DNA from: Avisuccinivibrio sp964424565
GTDB lineage: Bacteria > Pseudomonadota > Gammaproteobacteria > Enterobacterales > Succinivibrionaceae
NCBI GenBank assembly: GCA_964424565.1
Contig: CAYRIZ010000026.1
Location: forward strand, 1-28,401
Length of the DNA: 28,401 bases
Reading direction: 5' to 3'
In this document: positions 8,903 through 16,284 of the stretch, one piece after another
Layout: each line of letters opens with the position of its first letter
Numbering within the stretch: the stretch's first letter is position 1
Translations under genes and position numbers: made by a program
The notes under the pieces: model-generated
The model's database searches: none
What the model was told of the DNA's origin: nothing
The model's input: the letters and a program-made list of their open reading frames with translations, nothing else

Positions 8903-10168
8903 ATGGCAAAAAAAGAAAAAGCTTTGTACCGCGATAATCCCGATGCCTGCATCTGCTGCAATATCTGTCTGACCGCCTGTCCGGTGGTGCGGGCCACACA
9001 GGCCTACCGCGGCCCCAAATTAAACGGTCCCTCGCTGACCCGCATCAGAAAACTGGTGCAGGACAACGATCCCATGGTGCATTTCTGCTCCAACTGCAAA
9101 AACTGCGACCGCGTCTGCCCCTCAGGCACGCCCATATCCTGCCTGAACATGAAGGCCCGGGCACTGTACTATCAGCACAACCGCCACGATCTGGCCGATC
9201 AGCTGCTCTCGCGCAATGAAGAGCTGGGCCGGCTGTTCTCGCGCCACCCGCTGCTGGCCGCCGGAGCCAACTGCGGCATGAAGGCCGCGGCCTTAACCCG
9301 CGGGCTGTCCTTAATCGGGCTCAATCCGGACGCTCCTTTTCCGCATTATGCCGGCCGCTCCTTTATGCAGCTGTTTGCCAAAATCAAACAGCCCTCCTGC
9401 TCACGCAAAGTGCTGTTCTACCCCGGCTGCTATGTCAACTACAATGAGCCGGAACTCGGGGTACTGCTGGTTAAGATCCTCAATTATCTGGGGGTGGAGG
9501 TAGTGGTGGACCCCAGGCTCAAATGCTGCGGCTCGCCTCTGCTGTCCACCGGTTTTCTCGACCGGGTGGAGAGCAATGCTCGGCACAACAGCGCTCTGCT
9601 GGCCTCATATACGGCACAGGGCCTGGATATAGTGACCACCTGTACCACCTGTTCGCTCTTTTTAAAGCAGGAGTATGCCGAGCTGTTTGATATGGAGCAG
9701 GAAGTGGAGCTTTACAATCAAAATCTCTATGAAATTTGTGAGTATTTGCTCAAGCTGGATGAAGAGGGTCTGCTGAAAAAAGATCTGCTGGGGGAGATAA
9801 ACCGCAGCTATATTCATCACACGCCCTGTCACCTCAAGGTGCAGGGCATGGGCGTGCCCTCCATGAAGCTGCTGGCCATGATCCCCGGCCTGCAGCTGGA
9901 GCAGGCCACGGCACCCTGCTGCGGGCTGTCCGGCGTCTACGGCTACAAGGCCGGGACTGCCCCCATAGCCTCCCGCATCGGAGCCGAGCTGCGCCGGCAG
10001 ATCATCAATTCCGAGGCTGCAGCCGGGGTGTGCGAGTGCAATTTGTGCCGCCTGCAGATGGCCGACGGTACAGGCAAGAAGGCCGTGCATCCGCTGTATA
10101 TCCTCGATGAGGCCTGGAGACTGGGCGATGCTGCAGGCTACGGGGAGCAGTCTGCCAGCCGGGATTGA
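8903..10168 (+). CDS. glpC: Anaerobic glycerol-3-phosphate dehydrogenase subunit C
   Basis: This is the iron-sulfur, membrane-associating subunit that anchors GlpAB and delivers electrons to the quinone pool. Two CxxCxxCxxxCP ferredoxin-type clusters are clear: C16-C19-C22-C26 and C62-C65-C68-C72. Two cysteine-rich CCG domains follow, with CCG at about 208-210 and 339-341, as in heterodisulfide-reductase-like subunits. The product is 421 residues, slightly longer than the 396 recalled for E. coli. GGAGG overlaps the glpB stop and sits six bases from the ATG. It is the last gene of glpABC; glpK follows after 155 bp. Confidence 0.95.
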   Translation: MAKKEKALYRDNPDACICCNICLTACPVVRATQAYRGPKLNGPSLTRIRKLVQDNDPMVHFCSNCKNCDRVCPSGTPISCLNMKARALYYQHNRHDLADQLLSRNEELGRLFSRHPLLAAGANCGMKAAALTRGLSLIGLNPDAPFPHYAGRSFMQLFAKIKQPSCSRKVLFYPGCYVNYNEPELGVLLVKILNYLGVEVVVDPRLKCCGSPLLSTGFLDRVESNARHNSALLASYTAQGLDIVTTCTTCSLFLKQEYAELFDMEQEVELYNQNLYEICEYLLKLDEEGLLKKDLLGEINRSYIHHTPCHLKVQGMGVPSMKLLAMIPGLQLEQATAPCCGLSGVYGYKAGTAPIASRIGAELRRQIINSEAAAGVCECNLCRLQMADGTGKKAVHPLYILDEAWRLGDAAGYGEQSASRD

Positions 10169-10223
10169 GGCGCGTTTAGTCTGGCAAAGCGGCAGATTGG
10201 CAGATTATCCCCCAAAGTGTGAA

Positions 10224-10259
10224 TTACGAAGTTTTACGAAGTTACGAGATTACGAAGTT
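10224..10259 (+). repeat. Cluster of four TTACGA direct repeats upstream of glpK
   Basis: TTACGAAGTT occurs at 10224-10233, 10234-10243 and 10250-10259. A shorter variant (TTACGAGAT) starts at 10242. Unit starts are thus 10, 8 and 8 bp apart. The cluster lies 65-100 bp before the glpK start, in the only sizeable gap of the glp block. The arrangement suggests either a multi-site operator for a same-face-binding regulator or replication slippage. Confidence 0.75.
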
Positions 10260-10267
10260 TAAGGCAG

Positions 10268-10292
10268 TCCCGGGCGGCGGACAGCCCCGGGA
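10268..10292 (+). repeat. GC-rich hairpin between glpC and glpK
   Basis: TCCCGGG (10268-10274) pairs with CCCGGGA (10286-10292) across an 11-nt loop. No T-run follows, so it is unlikely to be an efficient intrinsic terminator. It may stabilise mRNA ends or attenuate read-through into glpK, whose AAGGAG site lies 20 bases downstream. Confidence 0.5.
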
Positions 10293-10323
10293 GATCCTGA
10301 AAATCAAATAAGGAGAACCTTCC

Positions 10324-11826
10324 ATGGCTCAGTATGTAATGGCTTTAGATGCCGGTACCACCAGCAACCGCTGTATTTTGTTTGACAAAAGCGGCAATGT
10401 TCATTCCGTGGCCCAGCGTTCCTTTACCCAGTTTTTCCCCAAGCCGGGCTGGGTGGAGCATGATGCCGATGAGATTTGGGCCAGTATGCTGGGCGTGGCC
10501 GTGGAGGCCATGAACAAGATCAATGCCTCAGCCGAAGATATTGCGGCCATAGGCATTACCAATCAGCGGGAAACGGCCATAGTGTGGGATCGCCATACCG
10601 GCCAGCCGGTTTATCATGCCATAGTCTGGCAATGCCGGCGCACCTCGGCCTACAGCGACAGCCTCAAGGCCGAAGGCCTGACGGAAACCTTCAGGCAGAA
10701 AACCGGTCTGGTGATAGATGCCTACTTTTCGGCCACCAAGCTGCGCTGGATCCTGGAGCAGGTACCCGGTGCCCGGGAGCGCGCCGAAAAGGGCGAGCTG
10801 CTGTTTGGCACCGTGGATACCTGGCTGATTTGGAAGCTCACCCGCGGGCGTGTGCATGTCACCGATTATTCCAATGCCTCCCGCACCATGCTCTTTAATA
10901 TCAATACCCTGCAGTGGGATGAGGAAATTCTGCAGAAGCTGCAGATCCCCCGCAGCATGCTGCCTGAGGTCAAACCGTCCAGCTGCGTCTACGGCATGTC
11001 AGACCCTTCCTTTCTGGGCGGGGAAATTCCCATAGCCGGCGCCGCCGGCGATCAGCAGGCCGCGCTGTTCGGCCAGACCTGCTTTAAGGCCGGTGAAGCC
11101 AAGAACACCTACGGCACCGGCTGCTTTCTGCTGATGAATACAGGCGAAAAACCGGTGCTGTCGCACAATGGACTGGTCACTACCATAGCCTGGGGCATCA
11201 ACAATAAGGTTTACTATGCCCTGGAGGGTTCCATCTTTGTGGCCGGAGCGGCCATACAGTGGCTGCGCGATGAAATGCGCCTGGTGGACAGCGCCGCCGA
11301 CACGGAATATATGGCCTCCAAGGTCAGCGATACCCATGGCTGCTATGTGGTGCCGGCCTTTACCGGACTGGGAGCGCCGCACTGGGATCAGTATGCGCGC
11401 GGCACCATAGTGGGCATCACCCGCGGGGTCAACAAATGCCATATCATCCGCGCGGTGCTGGAAAGCCTGGCCTATCAGACCCATGATGTGATCACCGCCA
11501 TGAAGGCCGATTCAGGCATAGAGCTGACCTCCCTCAAGGTAGACGGCGGCGCCAGTGCCAATAATCTGCTGATGCAGATCCAATCCGACATCATCAATGC
11601 CCCTGTACTGCGCCCGCGCTGCGTGGAAACCACGGCCATGGGAGCGGCTTATCTGGCCGGCCTGGCCACAGGCTTCTGGTCTGATCAAAGCGAGGTGCTG
11701 CGCAATCAGGGAGTGGACCGCGTCTTTACGCCATCAGTGGAAGACAGCGTCCGGGAGCGCATGCTCAAAGGCTGGAAAAAGGCTTTGACCTATGCCCACG
11801 GCTGGGCGGCCGATGAGGAAAATTAA
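10324..11826 (+). CDS. glpK: Glycerol kinase
   Basis: It phosphorylates glycerol with ATP to sn-glycerol 3-phosphate, the substrate of GlpABC just upstream. FGGY-family features are present: the phosphate loop DAGTTSNRCILFD (residues 9-21), GITNQRET (77-84), the catalytic aspartate D243 in AGDQQAALFGQ, and DGGASANN in the C-terminal half. At 500 residues it has the standard length. AAGGAG lies eight bases before the ATG. In the loop where E. coli GlpK has Arg236, a contact for the inhibitor fructose 1,6-bisphosphate, this protein has Glu234 (GGEIPI), so allosteric inhibition by that sugar may be weaker or absent. A terminator follows at 11854-11892. No glycerol facilitator gene is adjacent. 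Confidence 0.96.
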   Translation: MAQYVMALDAGTTSNRCILFDKSGNVHSVAQRSFTQFFPKPGWVEHDADEIWASMLGVAVEAMNKINASAEDIAAIGITNQRETAIVWDRHTGQPVYHAIVWQCRRTSAYSDSLKAEGLTETFRQKTGLVIDAYFSATKLRWILEQVPGARERAEKGELLFGTVDTWLIWKLTRGRVHVTDYSNASRTMLFNINTLQWDEEILQKLQIPRSMLPEVKPSSCVYGMSDPSFLGGEIPIAGAAGDQQAALFGQTCFKAGEAKNTYGTGCFLLMNTGEKPVLSHNGLVTTIAWGINNKVYYALEGSIFVAGAAIQWLRDEMRLVDSAADTEYMASKVSDTHGCYVVPAFTGLGAPHWDQYARGTIVGITRGVNKCHIIRAVLESLAYQTHDVITAMKADSGIELTSLKVDGGASANNLLMQIQSDIINAPVLRPRCVETTAMGAAYLAGLATGFWSDQSEVLRNQGVDRVFTPSVEDSVRERMLKGWKKALTYAHGWAADEEN

Positions 11827-11853
11827 GCCTTTGGTGCATCCGCAGCGCCTTGT

Positions 11854-11892
11854 CCTGCCCAGGTAACGGGGCAGGGCTGCGCTCTGTTTTTT
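11854..11892 (+). terminator. Intrinsic terminator after glpK
   Basis: CCTGCCC (11854-11860) pairs with GGGCAGG (11869-11875) around an 8-nt loop. The stem can be extended by GCAGC/GCTGC outside a bulge, and six T residues follow at 11887-11892. It ends the glp transcription unit. Confidence 0.75.
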
Positions 11893-11913
11893 AATTCATC
11901 TTCACGCCCTCCT

Positions 11914-11938
11914 GGCTCTCCGCGTCCGCCGCGGAGCC
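11914..11938 (+). repeat. Second GC-rich hairpin downstream of glpK
   Basis: CTCCGCG and CGCGGAG form a 7-bp stem with a 5-nt loop, flanked by GGCT/GCC pairing. A pyrimidine tract (CTCTCCTCTCTTTTCTTT) follows, but no clean T-run. It may be a backup terminator. Confidence 0.45.
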
Positions 11939-11956
11939 TCCTCTCCTCTCTTTTCT

Positions 11957-11986
11957 TTGGCAAAGAGGGCGCTTTTTGTGCATAAT
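11957..11986 (+). promoter_or_regulatory. Probable promoter of the tail-anchored protein gene
   Basis: TTGGCA (11957-11962) and CATAAT (11981-11986) are separated by 18 bp. They lie about 40 bp before the ATG at 12029 and downstream of the glpK terminator, which fits an independent start. Confidence 0.6.
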
Positions 11987-12028
11987 CCTGTAGTGCAGAC
12001 AATCTTTACTGGATAAGGAAACACAGGC

Positions 12029-12706
12029 ATGTCCAAAGCAGCTTTTTTAGCCGCCTCCGGGCTTAAACTTTATACTGCCGCCTTAAAGCAGAAGGAGCTT
12101 ACCCGCATCTTTACAGCCCTGCTGGGCGATCCGCAGCCGGCTTTCGGCATTGATGCCGATACCGGGGCCAAACTGGCCGCGGTCTTTGCCGATTTGTGGA
12201 GCAAGGGGCATCAGGCCATAGCCGAACAAATGGTGAAAAACCTGCTGGAGCGCGGCGAAGATCCTGCCGATGCCGCCGGCATGGAGTCTTTGTTTCTGCG
12301 CGCGGCGGCCCTGGAAATGGGCAAACTCTCCATGCATTTTAAGAACACCCGCGGCAAATTTGAGCTGGTGCAGAGCACGGCGCTGTTTTTGTATCTGACC
12401 CGCTCCATGCAGGAGCTGGGGCTGGTCAAACTCTCCCGCCTCAGCGACGCTCCGGCACAGACGCAGCCGGCAGAGCTGAATGTGGAAGAGCTCATCGCCC
12501 GCGCCACAGCCCTGCGCGAAAAGCTTGATGCCGGGCAGATGCAGCAGGAGATCCGCAGCGGGGCCTTAAGCGGGCTGTCGGTAAAACAGCTGGAGGACAT
12601 GAAAAATTACGATGCCACCCCCAGAAGCCTGTTTTCCGGCTTCAGCGGCAAAGGCACGGTGTTCATAGCCGCAGCGGTGATTTTGGTTATTTTCTTTATC
12701 CTGTAG
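12029..12706 (+). CDS. Uncharacterised tail-anchored membrane protein
   Basis: I do not recognise the family. The 225-residue protein has no N-terminal signal peptide. Residues 1-200 are predicted soluble and mainly helical, with an acidic-to-neutral pattern (for example NVEELIARATALREKLDAGQ). One hydrophobic segment sits at the extreme C-terminus (FIAAAVILVIFFIL), preceded by a Ser/Gly/Phe-rich spacer. This is the layout of a C-terminally anchored protein facing the cytoplasm. AAGGAA is eight bases before the ATG. A promoter candidate lies at 11957-11986. The next gene, a secreted DUF1036-like protein, begins about 80 bp downstream, so the two might be co-transcribed. Confidence 0.75.
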   Translation: MSKAAFLAASGLKLYTAALKQKELTRIFTALLGDPQPAFGIDADTGAKLAAVFADLWSKGHQAIAEQMVKNLLERGEDPADAAGMESLFLRAAALEMGKLSMHFKNTRGKFELVQSTALFLYLTRSMQELGLVKLSRLSDAPAQTQPAELNVEELIARATALREKLDAGQMQQEIRSGALSGLSVKQLEDMKNYDATPRSLFSGFSGKGTVFIAAAVILVIFFIL

Positions 12707-12788
12707 CAGCAAGGTGTCTGCCGCGCAGATCTGCCTTAGGGGTTGGGATTTTTTTGTTTTATTTTGCAGGGAGCGCTCTGGAAATCAT

Positions 12789-13202
12789 ATGCTCATAAGA
12801 AGATTAACCACTGCTGCCGCCGCAGCCGTCCTGCTGCTGGCCGGTATGACTGTCAGTGAGGCCAGGGTGCGCATAGATATTAAAAATGACAGCACCGAGG
12901 ACTGCTCGGTGGCCTTAAATGCCCGGGTGGAGCAGACCAAATGGCTGACCGTGGGCTGGTATGTCTATGCCGCCGGTGAGGAAGCGCCTATTATTCTCGA
13001 TGAAGTGGATGATGTGCGCCAGGTTTATCTCTATCATGACTGCAACCTGCGGCCCGCGGACAATGATGAAGTCAGGCTGGGCTGGGTTAAGATCATGTAC
13101 AGATTCAGCGATACCGTACCCATGGACAATCAAACCGGCTATGAGGAAGTCACCTTTGTGCGCCTGCAGAACAACGGCCGCTTTACCATTCAGTCCTTTT
13201 AG
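12789..13202 (+). CDS. Small secreted protein, DUF1036-like
   Basis: The ATG at 12789 gives a 137-residue product with a signal peptide: a basic start (MLIRRLTT), then an Ala/Leu core and a likely cleavage near SEARVR. The open frame reaches upstream to 12714, but that extension would place charged residues ahead of the signal and lacks a good start. The mature part (NDSTEDCSVALNARV, KWLTVGWYVYAAGEEAPI, YLYHDC) resembles the DUF1036 pattern of a short beta-rich periplasmic domain with a W-x-GW-x core and a cysteine pair. Function is unknown. It is followed after nine bases by yigZ, which suggests co-transcription. Confidence 0.7.
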   Translation: MLIRRLTTAAAAAVLLLAGMTVSEARVRIDIKNDSTEDCSVALNARVEQTKWLTVGWYVYAAGEEAPIILDEVDDVRQVYLYHDCNLRPADNDEVRLGWVKIMYRFSDTVPMDNQTGYEEVTFVRLQNNGRFTIQSF

Positions 13203-13211
13203 GGGAGCACT

Positions 13212-13856
13212 ATGAAGCAGGATCCTCAGGCTGAAGAAGAGATCTACCCTGTGCCCGCCCTGAAGGCAGGAGCGGTGCATGTCAATGAGCTGGTGATCAA
13301 AAAAAGCCGCTTTATTACCACCATAGGCCATACCCCGGATGCGGACTCCGCCCGGGAGTTTATTGCCGCGGTGGCGGCGCAGTATGCCGATGCCAATCAC
13401 AACTGCTTTGCCTACAATGCCTCCCGCCCCGGCAGTACGGCCTTTTGCGGCTGCTCGGACGACGGCGAGCCGCATGGCACAGCCGGCCAGCCCATGCTCA
13501 ATGTGGTGCTGCACTGCGGCATAGGGGAAATTACCGCGGTGGTGACGCGCTATTTCGGAGGCATTCTGCTGGGAACAGGCGGTCTGGTCCGGGCCTATCA
13601 GGATTCTGTGCGACAGGCGCTGCTCAATCTGCCTGTAGGGGAGCGCATGATCCCCGCGGTGCTGGAAATCAGCCTCGATCACGCATTGATTGGTTTCCTG
13701 CAGTATCAGCTGCCGCAGTTTCGCGCCGAGATCATAGCGCAGAGCTACGGCAGTACCGCTCAGCTCACCGTGCGCCTGCCGCGCCGCCGGGCGCAGGAAT
13801 TTGCCGCCTTAATCTGCGACAAAAGCCGGGGGCGGGCACAGATTAAAATCACCTAA
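13212..13856 (+). CDS. yigZ: YigZ/IMPACT family protein
   Basis: The 214-residue protein has the two-domain layout of the YigZ family. The N-terminal IMPACT (UPF0029) domain carries DDGEPHGTAGQP (residues 83-94) and RYFGGILLGTGGLVRAY (113-129). A smaller C-terminal DUF1949-like domain covers about 145-214. The family is related to eukaryotic IMPACT and binds nucleic acid or ribosome-associated partners, but its bacterial role is not firmly known. An N-terminal extension of about 20 residues precedes the usual start. AGGGGAG stands five bases before the ATG and overlaps the previous stop. Its end is only nine bases from the convergent mntP. Confidence 0.92.
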   Translation: MKQDPQAEEEIYPVPALKAGAVHVNELVIKKSRFITTIGHTPDADSAREFIAAVAAQYADANHNCFAYNASRPGSTAFCGCSDDGEPHGTAGQPMLNVVLHCGIGEITAVVTRYFGGILLGTGGLVRAYQDSVRQALLNLPVGERMIPAVLEISLDHALIGFLQYQLPQFRAEIIAQSYGSTAQLTVRLPRRRAQEFAALICDKSRGRAQIKIT

Positions 13857-13865
13857 AGCCTAGGA

Positions 13866-14447
13866 CTACAGCCCGGCAAAGGCATAATGCTCCATTAAAA
13901 TACGCCCGCCTATGCCCAGCAGCACCAGGCCGCCCAGCAAATTCAGGCTGCGATCCAGCCGCCGCAGCCGGCACAGCAGCTGTCCCAGCATAAAGCCGGC
14001 AAAGGAAATGCAGGCGCAGGTAATGCCCACCACTGCAGCGCAGAAGATAATGCTGTCGTAAATCAGGCCCATGGAGAACCCCAGGGCCAGGGCATCTATG
14101 GAAGTGGCCACTCCCAGGGTCAGCAGCACCGGCAGGGAGAGGCGTTTTAATTCATGATCTTCATCGTCTCCCAAGAGGGCATCCCGGATCATCTTGCCTC
14201 CGACCAAAGCCAGCAGCACAAAGGCGGCCCAGTGATCAAACTTCTCGATCAGCTGGGCAGTGTAGGCACCGCCGTAAAAACCGATCATAGGCATGGCAGC
14301 CTGAAAGCTGCCAAAGGTCAGGGCCGTATAAAAGGCAAAACGCAGGCGCAGGGAGGCGGAAAAATTTCTTTTACCGTAAATAATGGAGCAGACCAGAGCA
14401 TCTACGCTCAGGGCCAGGGCAAGCAGAAAGGCGGTACTAAATCCCAT
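13866..14447 (-). CDS. mntP: Manganese efflux pump MntP
   Basis: MntP exports Mn(II) from the cytoplasm and protects against manganese excess. The 193-residue protein has six hydrophobic segments and the family's two aspartate signatures, ALSVDA (D16) and GVATSIDALALG (D118). The start at 14447 places the first aspartate exactly where E. coli MntP has it and leaves GGA nine bases upstream; the ATG at 14453 is the alternative. A good promoter at 14476-14504 gives a leader of only about 20 nt, so the manganese riboswitch found before E. coli mntP is not present. A palindrome overlapping the -35 could bind a repressor. The gene diverges from the aldolase-queH pair. Confidence 0.93.
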   Translation of the reverse strand: MGFSTAFLLALALSVDALVCSIIYGKRNFSASLRLRFAFYTALTFGSFQAAMPMIGFYGGAYTAQLIEKFDHWAAFVLLALVGGKMIRDALLGDDEDHELKRLSLPVLLTLGVATSIDALALGFSMGLIYDSIIFCAAVVGITCACISFAGFMLGQLLCRLRRLDRSLNLLGGLVLLGIGGRILMEHYAFAGL

Positions 14448-14475
14448 GATCATGATTCCGACAAAACAGGGGGCT

Positions 14476-14504
14476 ATAATAAACTCTTTGACCCGGCAGG
14501 TCAA
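14476..14504 (-). promoter_or_regulatory. mntP promoter with palindrome shared with the divergent unit
   Basis: On the minus strand TTGACC (14499-14504) and TATTAT (14476-14481) are spaced by 17 bp. The -35 is one arm of an inverted repeat TTGACC-N5-GGTCAA (14488-14504). The other arm places a TTGACC facing the divergent aldolase gene, with a weaker -10 candidate (TTTAGT, 14513-14518). A dimeric regulator bound here could control both directions. Confidence 0.65.
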
Positions 14505-14554
14505 AAAACCAGTTTAGTACAAATCAGCAGATCCTGCCTGATGAGGATTTCTTT

Positions 14555-15589
14555 ATGCTTCAGTTTGAAAATGATTACTGCTCCGCCGCGCATCCCGAGG
14601 TAATGCAGCGGCTGACTGCTCTGGGAGGACAAAAGTTCCTGGGCTACGGCTGCGATGCAGTATCCCGCTCAGCCAAAGAGCTCATTGCCGCCGCCTGCGG
14701 ACTGGATTCAAAGCGGGCGCAGGAGGGTATTTTCCTGTTGTGCGGCGGCACGCAGACCAATCAGGTGGTGCTGTCATCCCTGCTGCATCCGGTGCAGGGC
14801 GTACTGGCCGTCAATACCGGGCATATCAGCCTGCACGAGGCCGGGGCCATTGAAGCAACCGGTCATAAAGTGCTGCAGCTGCCTGGAGTGGACGGCAAAA
14901 TGCAGGCGGCAGATCTGCGGGCTTATATGGAGAACTTTGCTGCTGACTTAAACGGCGAGCACATGGTGCAGCCCGGGGCGGTCTATATCTCCCAGCCTAC
15001 GGAATACGGTACGCTGTACACGCTTTCTGAACTGCAGCAGCTCAGAGGGGTCTGCGATGAATTTGCCCTGCCGCTGTATGTGGACGGCGCCCGCCTGGCC
15101 TATGCGCTGGGCTCACCGCTCAATGATGTCACACTGCCCGATTTGGCCGCGTTGTGCGATGCCTTTTATATAGGCGGCACCAAATGCGGAACGCTGTTTG
15201 GCGAAGCAGTGGTGTTCCCGCGGCAGCCCCCGCGCTTTTTCTTCACACAGGTCAAACAGCACGGAGCCCTGCTGGCCAAGGGCTTTGTCACCGCGGCCAT
15301 GTTTGAGGCTTTGTTTGCAGGCGATCTCTACCTGCGTATAGGCCGGGAGGCTTCCGCCCTGGCCGCTCAGCTGTCGGCCGAGCTTTCCGCCCGCGGGGTA
15401 CCGCTGTTTTATCCCACGCAGACCAATCAGATCTTTGTGGTGCTGGATCAGGAGCTCTGCCGCCGAATCGAGGGGCAGGCTGAGCTGTCCTTCTGGGAGC
15501 GGCTGGCCGACGGACGCACGGTGTACCGCATAGCCGTCAGCTGGGCCACCACCCCGGCAGAAGCGCAGGCTCTGGCGGCTTTGTTTTAA
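14555..15589 (+). CDS. Low-specificity threonine aldolase (PLP-dependent)
   Basis: It belongs to the beta-eliminating lyase/threonine aldolase family of fold-type I PLP enzymes, which split L-threonine or allo-threonine to glycine and acetaldehyde in the cytoplasm. Visible features are an N-terminal FENDYCSAAHPEV segment (residues 4-16), SLHEAGA (92-98), the cofactor-contacting VDGARLAYAL (177-186) and the Schiff-base lysine K210 in GGTKCG. The 344-residue length is typical. GGTKCG rather than the SKGLGAPVG of E. coli LtaE indicates a subgroup common in anaerobes. GAGGA lies nine bases before the ATG. queH follows after 32 bp with its own strong site. Confidence 0.88.
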   Translation: MLQFENDYCSAAHPEVMQRLTALGGQKFLGYGCDAVSRSAKELIAAACGLDSKRAQEGIFLLCGGTQTNQVVLSSLLHPVQGVLAVNTGHISLHEAGAIEATGHKVLQLPGVDGKMQAADLRAYMENFAADLNGEHMVQPGAVYISQPTEYGTLYTLSELQQLRGVCDEFALPLYVDGARLAYALGSPLNDVTLPDLAALCDAFYIGGTKCGTLFGEAVVFPRQPPRFFFTQVKQHGALLAKGFVTAAMFEALFAGDLYLRIGREASALAAQLSAELSARGVPLFYPTQTNQIFVVLDQELCRRIEGQAELSFWERLADGRTVYRIAVSWATTPAEAQALAALF

Positions 15590-15621
15590 CCGCAGCCTAA
15601 TCTTAGGAAAGGAGAGGAGCC

Positions 15622-16278
15622 ATGCTGCAGCTGCCTGCTGATTTCGGCCACACCCCGCTTGCGCTGACCCTGCCGCCGGGGCACAGCCGGGTGCTGCTGC
15701 ACTGCTGCTGCGCGCCCTGTGCCGGCGCCGTACTGGAGTGTCTGCAGGCCAATCAGATCGATACCCTGGTGTACTTTTACAATCCCAATATTCACCCGCG
15801 GCAGGAATATGAGGTGCGGCGCGATGAGTTAATTGAGCTGTGCCGGCAGCTGGGCTTTGCTTATGCGGTGGGGGATTATGAAGTGCAGCGCTTTGCCGCG
15901 GCCGTCCGCGGGCATGAGGATGAACCCGAGCGCTCCACCCGCTGTCAGCTGTGTTTTGACCTGCGCCTGCAGGAGACGGCCAGATTTGCCCGGCAGGAGG
16001 GCATAGATCTCTTCACCACCACTTTGGCCACCTCCCGCTGGAAGAGCAAAGCCCAGGTGGATGCCGCCGGCCGGCGGGCCCAGGAGCAAAGCGGGGTGAC
16101 CTACTGGACGCAGGACTGGCGCAAAAAAGGCATGGCCGACAGGCGCAATTATCTGGTGCGGGAAACAGGCTTTTACAATCAGCTGTACTGCGGCTGTGTC
16201 TGGGGCCGGCTGAATGAGGAAAAGACCAGGATGGCGCACCAGCGCATCCCGGTCCAGCCGCAACCGGCTGCAGATTAA
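15622..16278 (+). CDS. queH: Epoxyqueuosine reductase QueH
   Basis: QueH reduces epoxyqueuosine to queuosine in tRNA, the last step of wobble-base Q34 synthesis, and is the non-cobalamin alternative to QueG. The family cysteines are visible: HCCCAPC (C28-C30 and C33), RCQLC (C108 and C111) and YCGC (C190 and C192). These are expected to bind an iron-sulfur cluster and an extra metal site. TTTLATSRWKSK (132-143) is also characteristic. The product is 218 residues. GGAGAGGAG precedes the ATG. It is downstream of the threonine aldolase and its end lies six bases from convergent bioB. Confidence 0.93.
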   Translation: MLQLPADFGHTPLALTLPPGHSRVLLHCCCAPCAGAVLECLQANQIDTLVYFYNPNIHPRQEYEVRRDELIELCRQLGFAYAVGDYEVQRFAAAVRGHEDEPERSTRCQLCFDLRLQETARFARQEGIDLFTTTLATSRWKSKAQVDAAGRRAQEQSGVTYWTQDWRKKGMADRRNYLVRETGFYNQLYCGCVWGRLNEEKTRMAHQRIPVQPQPAAD

Positions 16279-16284
16279 TCAGGC

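Noticed and set aside
14448..14504. Longer mntP starting at TTG 14504
   Set aside because: That codon lies in the -35 of the mntP promoter, upstream of the predicted transcript start, and the ATG at 14447 matches the length of known MntP.
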